In this document: one piece after another, positions 10,990 to 17,600 of the stretch | How positions within the stretch are numbered: the stretch's first letter is position 1 | Layout of the letters: each line of letters starts with the position of its first letter | NCBI RefSeq assembly: GCF_041928815.1 | Contig: NZ_JBHFEI010000001.1 | Location: 1-64,000, forward strand | Origin: JBHFEI01 sp041928815 | Lineage (GTDB): Bacteria; Pseudomonadota; Alphaproteobacteria; Rhizobiales; Rhizobiaceae | Reading direction: 5' to 3' | Length of the DNA: 64,000 bases | The notes under the pieces: generated by a model | Databases searched by the model: none | Told to the model about the DNA's origin: nothing | What the model saw: the letters and a program-made list of their open reading frames with translations, nothing else | Made by a program: the position numbers and the translations under genes

Positions 10990-11949
10990 TCAGCCCGCGT
11001 CGAGTGTGGCGACGAAGTTGCGATAGAAACGGTTGCGTCCGGAGAGCATCGCGCCGATCCCGACGGCATGGCCTGGCGCATAGCGCGGCCCCTTGCCGTT
11101 CATCTCGGCCATCAACAGCATCGGCGGCGCTTCAAGATCGGACTGGACGGCGCTGAAATAGCGCTCGACATTCTCGGTCAGAACGAAGTCCGGCCGGGCA
11201 TTGACGACGATCTCGCTGTGGAAGAACCGTGTCCGGCAGAACAGCACCTCCTTGAAGAAGACGCTGAGCGCATCCAGCGTCTGGGCGAGGAAGGAATCGC
11301 CGAAAACGACCAGACGGCCCCGGGAGACCGGCGACGTGCTGTAGGACGCGATGATGCGTCCGTCGTTGCCGCGCTGGATGCCGTTCGAGAACTTGCTGAC
11401 CTTCCAACCGGGCGCGAAGGACACGGCCGGCTCCGAACGCTGGGGGTTGAGTTTGAGGCCGAGGTCCCCCACCACGCGGCTCGTCTCCTCGCGCGCCGAC
11501 GCATCGAGGAGATCCTCCCCGGCGCGCAGTTCCTCCGGCGTGAAGCCGAAGGCCTGCGCGACGAGGACGGCGATCCGGATCTGGCCCCAGACGCTCCAGT
11601 GCGTGTCGGTCTGGCCATAGGTGCGGCGCTTAGAGGCGCGCAGTTCCGAGACGGGGAAAAGGAAGTCCTGCTCCACGTTCTTGCGGTAGAGGTCGCCAAT
11701 CGAGATGAAATTCTCGATCGGAAAGCGGTCGCGATAGACGACGTGCTTGTCCGGCGCGACCAGATGAACGTGCTGGGCCTTATTCTGCTGGCACAGGCGT
11801 TGACGGCGCTTCAGATTCTCGGAGAAATTCGCGAAGCTCTTTTCGTCGACCGATTTCTTGCCGAGCATCAGATCGAGGGTGAAGTGGCGGTCGGAACTGA
11901 GGAAGAGCTCCCCGTCCTTCCCAATGATCACATTGTTCTCAACCTGCAT
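10990..11949 (-). CDS. SGNH-hydrolase-like protein, AlgX/AlgJ O-acetyltransferase type
   Basis: A 319-residue protein with the hallmarks of the AlgJ/AlgX family: an N-terminal VIIGKDGELFL start, the D-x-H motif in DTHWS (residues 115-119), and a later GDS block (VVFGDSFL, Ser219). In alginate acetylation proteins these give the Asp-His and Ser of the catalytic triad. Unlike AlgJ or AlgX there is no signal peptide or membrane helix, so as read it is cytoplasmic. GAGGAG lies 5 nt before the ATG, and only 9 nt separate it from the upstream GT29-like gene, so the two are co-transcribed. Likely role (inference): O-acetylation or a related acyl reaction on a glycan made by the neighbouring glycosyltransferase. 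A pure hydrolase is possible. Confidence 0.75.
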   Translation of the reverse strand: MQVENNVIIGKDGELFLSSDRHFTLDLMLGKKSVDEKSFANFSENLKRRQRLCQQNKAQHVHLVAPDKHVVYRDRFPIENFISIGDLYRKNVEQDFLFPVSELRASKRRTYGQTDTHWSVWGQIRIAVLVAQAFGFTPEELRAGEDLLDASAREETSRVVGDLGLKLNPQRSEPAVSFAPGWKVSKFSNGIQRGNDGRIIASYSTSPVSRGRLVVFGDSFLAQTLDALSVFFKEVLFCRTRFFHSEIVVNARPDFVLTENVERYFSAVQSDLEAPPMLLMAEMNGKGPRYAPGHAVGIGAMLSGRNRFYRNFVATLDAG

Positions 11950-11958
11950 GCTCTCTCC

Positions 11959-12612
11959 TCAGTTCACCTTGATCAACGACCGCTCGACCAGCTTCAGGAT
12001 CGCGTCGAACTCATAGGTCATCGGGCAGTGGAAGTCGTTCCAGTTGTGCAGCGTCTCGTCGAACTTGCGGCCGTCATTGTAGAAATGCTCGGCGCCACCC
12101 TTGCGCTCGGCGATTTCGAAACCGAAGAGCGAGATCGTCTTGCCGCTGAGCATCGCATTCACGAGCATCGACAGGATGAGGATGCCGGTACGCGGGTTCT
12201 TCTGCGGGATATTGTCCAACGGAATGAGCTTGGTCAGGCGGCGGAATGCATGCCGCATGATCCAGCCATAGTCATCGATATACTTGGTTTCGCCCGTCCA
12301 GCCGAGTTCGGCGAGGATCGGCGCGTTTGCCGTGCGGGTGACGATCGTCGAGTCTTCCTTCAGCGCGGCGAAGAAAGCGCGGTAGCGATCCTTGATCGGA
12401 ATGCCGACGAAGCGCACCGTCGTCTTCGATCCGGCCTGGCGCTCGTATTTGTCCGTGCGGCCGTCGTTGATCCGCACGACCACATCGTGGCCGTCGATCA
12501 GGCTTCCATGGTCGGATTCGAGCAGTTTCGGCGAATTGCCGACGATGGCGATCGAACGGAACTCTCCCACCAGATCTTCGAATTCGATGGTTGGCGGGAA
12601 CGTCGTCGTCAT
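11959..12612 (-). CDS. GT29 (sialyltransferase)-like glycosyltransferase, copy 1
   Basis: A 217-residue protein that carries the motif series of family GT29. It has an L-motif-like block at residues 21-50 (IAIVGNSPKLL then DGHDVVVRIND) and an S-motif-like block at 139-166 (NPRTG then ISLFGFE). It also has EHFY at 175-178 and a VS-like His...Glu pair at 195-201 (HCPMTYE). GT29 enzymes transfer sialic acid from CMP-donors; here donor and acceptor are unknown, and Kdo or another CMP-sugar is equally possible. There is no membrane anchor, unlike eukaryotic members. GGAGA lies about 9 nt upstream of the ATG. It is followed after 9 nt by the SGNH-like gene and preceded by a paralogue (about half the residues identical by eye). 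Confidence 0.75.
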   Translation of the reverse strand: MTTTFPPTIEFEDLVGEFRSIAIVGNSPKLLESDHGSLIDGHDVVVRINDGRTDKYERQAGSKTTVRFVGIPIKDRYRAFFAALKEDSTIVTRTANAPILAELGWTGETKYIDDYGWIMRHAFRRLTKLIPLDNIPQKNPRTGILILSMLVNAMLSGKTISLFGFEIAERKGGAEHFYNDGRKFDETLHNWNDFHCPMTYEFDAILKLVERSLIKVN

Positions 12613-12869
12613 TTTGCAGTGTCTCCATGGGCAGGCGCCGTGCCAGTGCCGGTCGGGCGTCCAGCCCGCGGCCCGACTTAAGTTTCAAGGAAGTGGCCTG
12701 TCAAGAAAACAGTGGGGCTTTGCCGCCTTCGTCCAAAAATGTTCGAGCGAGAAGGGTGCGCGAGGCCACCTCGCCCGCCGCTCTCCGCCCGCTGACGGCG
12801 CCGCCGAGAGAAAGGGAAGCAACGCATCACGCGACGGAGGCCGGACGGTTGCGATTGCCGGCGGGCATA

Positions 12870-13529
12870 TCAGTTGACCGTCACGAGCGCGCGGTCCTGC
12901 AACTGCTTCAGCATCGAGAATTCGACCGTCATGGGGCAATGGTATTTCCCGTAGCCCTTCAGCACGGCGCCGAAATCGCGGCCATCGGCGTAGAAGTGCT
13001 CGGCGCCGGTCTTGCGTGGTTCCGTCTCCATGCCATAGACCGACACCTTCCTGCCCGCCCGCATCGCGTCGACGAGAAGGGAGAGCACGATGATGCCCGT
13101 TCGCGGATTCTTGTCCGGAAGCTCGCCGATCTCGATGACGCTTGCCAGGCGGGTGAAGGAGGAGCGGATCGTCCAGCCCAGCTGTTCGATGACCTCGAGC
13201 CGGCCGCTCCAGCCGAAGTCGGCGAGACTTTGCACATTCTCCGCCGACGTCACCAGCCGCGCCTCCTCCCGCAGACCGGAGAAGAAGCCGCGATAGCGAT
13301 CCTTCAGGAGCGCCCCGACGAAACGCACGGTCGTCCGGGAGCCGGTGCTCGCCTCGTGCGGCGCCGTCCTGCCGTCGTTGATGCGGACGACGACGTCATG
13401 AGCGTCGATCTCGCCACCCTGTCGCTTCTCGACAAGCCGCGGCGAATTTCCGACGACGGCAATCGAGTCGAACGGGCCGAAGAGATCGGCCATCGCCACG
13501 TCGGGAGGAAAGATCTTCTCGGGCTGCAT
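12870..13529 (-). CDS. GT29 (sialyltransferase)-like glycosyltransferase, copy 2
   Basis: A 219-residue paralogue of the gene at 11959-12612. It conserves every motif: IAVVGNSPRL and DAHDVVVRINDGRT (about residues 23-54), NPRTGI...VSVYGME (141-168), GAEHFY (175-180) and HCPMTVE (197-203). Both proteins end in a similar valine-asparagine tail. The start MQPEKIF was chosen over an ATG 10 codons upstream because GAGGAGA sits 7 nt before it and the resulting length matches the paralogue. A 257-bp gap separates the two copies, so copy 2 may have its own transcript. The acceptor, donor and product are unknown. The tandem arrangement suggests two linked transfer steps or a duplicated specificity. 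Confidence 0.75.
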   Translation of the reverse strand: MQPEKIFPPDVAMADLFGPFDSIAVVGNSPRLVEKRQGGEIDAHDVVVRINDGRTAPHEASTGSRTTVRFVGALLKDRYRGFFSGLREEARLVTSAENVQSLADFGWSGRLEVIEQLGWTIRSSFTRLASVIEIGELPDKNPRTGIIVLSLLVDAMRAGRKVSVYGMETEPRKTGAEHFYADGRDFGAVLKGYGKYHCPMTVEFSMLKQLQDRALVTVN

Positions 13530-13703
13530 GGCGCTTCTCCTCGAAATTCGGTCCCACACCTATCGCCAAACGCATGAGGGGTAAACCACCGGCGCAATCC
13601 CGGTCTGGAGCGGAAAGGGGAACCCCGAACGCCGACGATGCCTGCCGCCGCCAAACTCGCCTGTCGAGTCCCTGGAAAAATTCTATGAGGATAATCAGAT
13701 AAT

Positions 13704-13780
13704 TGGTACGGTTGAGTGGAGTTGAACCACTGACCTCAGGTGCCACAAACCTGCGCTCTAACCAACTGAGCTACAACCGC
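13704..13780 (-). tRNA. tRNA-His (GTG anticodon)
   Basis: A 77-nt cloverleaf is read on the minus strand. It has a 7-bp acceptor stem starting GCGGTTG, a D-arm GCTC...GAGC, an anticodon stem CAGGT/ACCTG around the loop TTGTGGC (anticodon GTG), a T-arm AGTGG-TTCAACT-CCACT and an encoded CCA end. The acceptor closes with a G1:U72 pair, position 73 is A, and the base before G1 is T. The gene therefore does not encode the usual extra G-1:C73 pair, as known for tRNA-His in a group of alphaproteobacteria. Confidence 0.96.
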
Positions 13781-13861
13781 ACATCCGGCGTCGGCCGCCT
13801 TGTCCGGGTCAAATACGGCCTCTCCGCAGCGAATGCAAGCGCGAACTTGAGGCTTCTGCGC

Positions 13862-13889
13862 AAAAATGCCGCGCCGCCGATGGCGGCGC
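13862..13889 (-). terminator. Rho-independent terminator of the phasin gene
   Basis: Downstream of the phasin stop on the minus strand, an 8-bp GC stem (13871-13878 with 13882-13889, loop of 3) is followed within a few bases by five T residues (A run at 13862-13866 on the plus strand). Confidence 0.7.
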
Positions 13890-13919
13890 CGGCCTGTGTC
13901 AGGAAGGGGCGAGGGAGGC

Positions 13920-14363
13920 TTACTTGAAGCTCGCGAACGCCTTCTCGGCCGCATCCTTGCCGGGCTTGGCGAGGCTTTCCGCAAACGACTTGGTCGCCTC
14001 CTGGATCGTCTTCGCCTGCTCGACCGCCTGCTCCGCCTGCTTGCGGATGAAAGCCGTCTGCAGTTCGAAAACCTCCGAGAGCGACTTGGCGCCGAGAAGC
14101 GCCTCCATGTGCGACAGCGAGGTCTCGGCATTGACGCGCAGCGCCGAGATCGCCTTCAGGCCGAGCTGCACCGAACCCGACTGGGCGTTCTCGATCGTCG
14201 CCTCGACGGTCTTTGCCGCGTCTTCGGCGGCCAGCTTCATCTTGGAATAGGCCTCCTTCGACTGCGCCGCGCCCTTTTCCGTCATCTCGCGCAGCGAATC
14301 CGTGATCTTCGAGGGATCGAAGGTGGCGATGGAAAAAACGTCGTCGGTCTTCCTGGCAGCCAT
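13920..14363 (-). CDS. Phasin family protein (PHB granule-associated)
   Basis: A 147-residue, almost wholly helical, Ala/Glu/Lys-rich protein matching the phasin family (Phasin_2 type). Typical stretches are SKEAYSKMKLAAEDAAKTVEA and SVQLGLKAISALRVNAETS. Phasins coat polyhydroxybutyrate granules and control their size and number. The start MAARKTD has GGAG 9 nt upstream; the longer frame to 14447 would add an unrelated Cys-containing leader. A terminator follows. The upstream region carries a TGC/GCA dyad like those bound by PhaR. An acetoacetyl-CoA synthetase about 8 kb away would fit a PHB-using lifestyle, but no phaA/B/C gene is present in the window. Confidence 0.9.
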   Translation of the reverse strand: MAARKTDDVFSIATFDPSKITDSLREMTEKGAAQSKEAYSKMKLAAEDAAKTVEATIENAQSGSVQLGLKAISALRVNAETSLSHMEALLGAKSLSEVFELQTAFIRKQAEQAVEQAKTIQEATKSFAESLAKPGKDAAEKAFASFK

Positions 14364-14435
14364 GTGAACCTGCTCCTTGGGCTTGGTGGACCCTCTCCTG
14401 AGGCATCCTTCTATGATGCAGGTGCCATAGCCCAT

Positions 14436-14462
14436 TTCATTGTGCAATGCAACATAATTGTG
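14436..14462. promoter_or_regulatory. Candidate PhaR-type operator upstream of phasin
   Basis: About 80 bp upstream of the phasin start on the minus strand there is TTGCATTGCACAA (TGCAATGCA on the plus strand, near 14442-14450). PhaR repressors of alphaproteobacteria bind TGC-N3-GCA-type dyads before phasin genes. The match is by eye only. Confidence 0.35.
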
Positions 14463-14553
14463 CGTCGCCGCATCGGCATCGCCGTTAACCCTGAGCGGCG
14501 AAAGCCGGATTTCCTCGAGCCATCGCAGTGGACCCTTTTCCGACCTGTCGATA

Positions 14554-14568
14554 TTAATAGATTGTTAA
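14554..14568 (+). promoter_or_regulatory. CtrA-like box TTAA-N7-TTAA
   Basis: TTAA (14554-14557), seven bases, then TTAA (14565-14568) exactly fits the alphaproteobacterial CtrA recognition pattern. It lies about 37 bp upstream of the ATG of a PdhS-type kinase gene, a family that itself acts on the DivK/CtrA cell-cycle pathway. Confidence 0.55.
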
Positions 14569-14605
14569 GCACATTCGGTCGCGCCCCTGGCAGAGCAGGT
14601 CATCC

Positions 14606-17600
14606 ATGTCGGCAAAGCAGTATCCGTTTATCGACATCGCCGTTCATCCGCGCGTTCGCGATCATTTCGCGAAGGGAGATGCCGCCGTGCTGTTCTCGGC
14701 GGATGCGGCGCGCGTGCTCTGGTCGAACGGCGAAGGCGCGGCGCTGTTCGGCAACGGCTCGATCTATGATTTCATCGATGCAGGCCCGAATCGCTCAACG
14801 ATGATGTTTCGCCAGTTGCAGGCGACAATGCAACAGCTTCGTCTCGAGGGCGACCGCCGGACCCTGCTGATGCGGATGACGACGGGCTTCCGCAGCGTGA
14901 CCGTGCAGGCCGCCGCCGAGCTCATCCGCGTGCGCGGCAACGAACGCGCCGTGCTCGTCACCGCCGCACCGCGCTCGGGCAAGGGCGCAACGGCCGAAGC
15001 CGCCGCCCGCATGATCGCCGGCTTCGACGATCCCGACACCCACATGGCCGTGCTCGATGGCGACGGCGGCGTGATCGTCGCCTCGGACGGGTTTCGGGCG
15101 CTGGCGATGACCGAGCAGACCCGCCGCGCCCTGGTGCGCGCGGCGGCGGGCGACCGCAACTGGCTGGTGAAGCGGCCGGTGGCGACGGGACGGGGCTATC
15201 TGCCGGCGGCGATCGGCAAGCTGTCGGATACGCCGCCGCTGCATCTCCTCTTCGCGATCGAGACGATTCTCGGCACGATGGATTCGGCCGAGGATTTTTC
15301 CGAGACGGCACCGGCCGGCATCGCGGCCGCCCCTGCGGCAACGCCGCCCGTTGCCGGTGACAGCGTGGCCCCCTCCCCTGCAACAGACGCCGGCCTGACG
15401 GAGAGCGTCTCCCTGCCCGCCTCGATCGAAAGAGGGTCAGCCGACGACCGCGGCCCGCCGCCGCCGGGACGGACGGATGATGCGCAGACCATCGCGTCGT
15501 TTGCCGGCGGCGCCGACCTGGCGCCCGCCCCGGCCGATGTCGCCGTGGCGATCGAAGGCGAAGCAGCGTCCCCAGGAACGGCGCCGACGATCACCGCGCG
15601 CCTCCCCGGCGCTCCGACGGATGTGCCAGCCTTTGCCCGGGAGACCGCCGCCGCACCGCCATCGATGGCTCCGGAGCCGACCGTCGACACGCCGCAGCAG
15701 CCATCAGACCTGCCTGACGAAAGGATGGAGCCGGCCCCGACCGGGCAGCAGCTTTCCTTCGCCTCCTGGGACGCGACTGCACCGGGGCATGGCAAGGCAG
15801 CGGACGCGGGGCGGGACGCGGCAACCGGCAGCGGCAGGCCGAGCGCGGACGGCGTCGCCGGTCACACCCCTGCCGATGCGACCGCGTCTCCCTCAAACGG
15901 GGTGTCGCTTTCAACGGCGCATGATGCAAGCGACGCATCGTCGGCGCAGGCGGAACAATCGCGTGACGGCGGCCCTGACCATGGCGTCAACGCCGACATG
16001 GCTGGCGACGCTACCGGCCGACGGGAAGCTGTCGCGGAGGCGGCGCCGCAATCGGGATCCTCGATCGCGGTTAACACGGCCGCTGAAGCGGCGGAGAGCG
16101 GGCGGTCGGCCGTGACCGCCGACGCTGCCCTGCCGAAGCAGCCTGCGCCACAGGAGATCGAGGCGAAGGACGCCTCTTCCGTCGACGACAGCAGTCGCCC
16201 GGCGGGCGGCGACGAACATGGCGGGTGGCGCGACTCGGGTGCAGGCTCGGACAATGGCACAGGCACTGCCTCGGCACCGGGGACGCAGGACCCTCGGGCG
16301 CCGGATGCGGGCGACGAGACCGTGCGGGCAGGAACGCCGGTGCAGGACGAGCCCGAGGCAGGCTGGCAGACCGCGCCCTCGTTCGCCGTCGAGGACGGGC
16401 ACGCCGCAGGCACGGTCTTTTCCCGTCCGTCCGACGACGGTCTCGCGGCACCCACAACCGAAACACCGGAAACGGCAACCGCAGCGCCCGCTTCGACGGC
16501 TGACGCCTCGACTTTCGATGATATGGACGGGAAAGCGGAAAGCGATCTCATCACGGCAACCGGCGCCGAACCGGTGGTCCCGGAGGCAGAGGCAGTCTCG
16601 CCCGTCACAGGAGCGGCGCAGCACGATGCGGGGATGCCGGAACCCTCAACGCCGGAAGAGGCAGAGGACACTGCCGCTTCGCCGGCTGAAACCTCGACCT
16701 CCGCTGACGCGGAACAGTCGACCGGCAGCAATCTCATCACGGCAACCGACGACGAGCCGGCGATCCTGGAGGCGGAGGCAGGCTCGCCCGTCATCGCAGC
16801 AGTTCAACCCGATTACGGGATGCCGGAGCCCGCAACGCCGGAAGAGGGGGAGGACGCTGCCGCTTTGCTGACTGACACCTCGACCTCCGCTGATGCGGAC
16901 GGGCCGGCGGAAAGCGATGTCATCACGGCAATCGGCGCCGAACCGGCGATCCCGGAAGCCGAGGCAGTCTCGCCCGTCATCGCAGCAGTTCAACCCGATT
17001 ACGGGATGCCGGAACCCGCAACGCCGGAAGAGGCAGAAGACGCTGCCGCTTCGCCGGCTGAAACCTCGACCTCCGCTGATGCGGACGGGGCGGCGGGAAC
17101 CGATGTCATCACGGCAATTGGCGCCGAACCGGCGATCCCGGAAGCCGAGGCAGTCTCGCCCGTCTCAGGATCGGCGCCGCACGATGCGGGGACGCCGGAA
17201 CCCGCAACGCCTGAAGCGGCGGAGGACGCTGCCGCTTCGCGGACTGAAACCTCGACCTCCGCTGATGTGGACGGGCCGGCCGGCAGCGATGTCATCACGG
17301 CAACCGGCGCCGAACCGGCGATCCCGGAAGCCGAGATGGCCTCGCCCGTCACCGGAGCGGCGCCGCACGATGCGGGGACGCCGGAGCCCGCAACGCCGGA
17401 AGAGGCGGAGGACGCTGCCGCTTCGCCGGCTGATATCGCGACCTCCGCGGATGCGGACGGGGCGGCGGGAAGCGATGTGATCACGGCAACCGGCGCCGAA
17501 CCGGCGATCCCGGAGGGCGAGATGGCCTTGCCCGTCACCGGAGCGGCGCCGCACGATGCGGGGACGCCGGAACCCGCAACGCCGCAAGAGGCGGACGACA

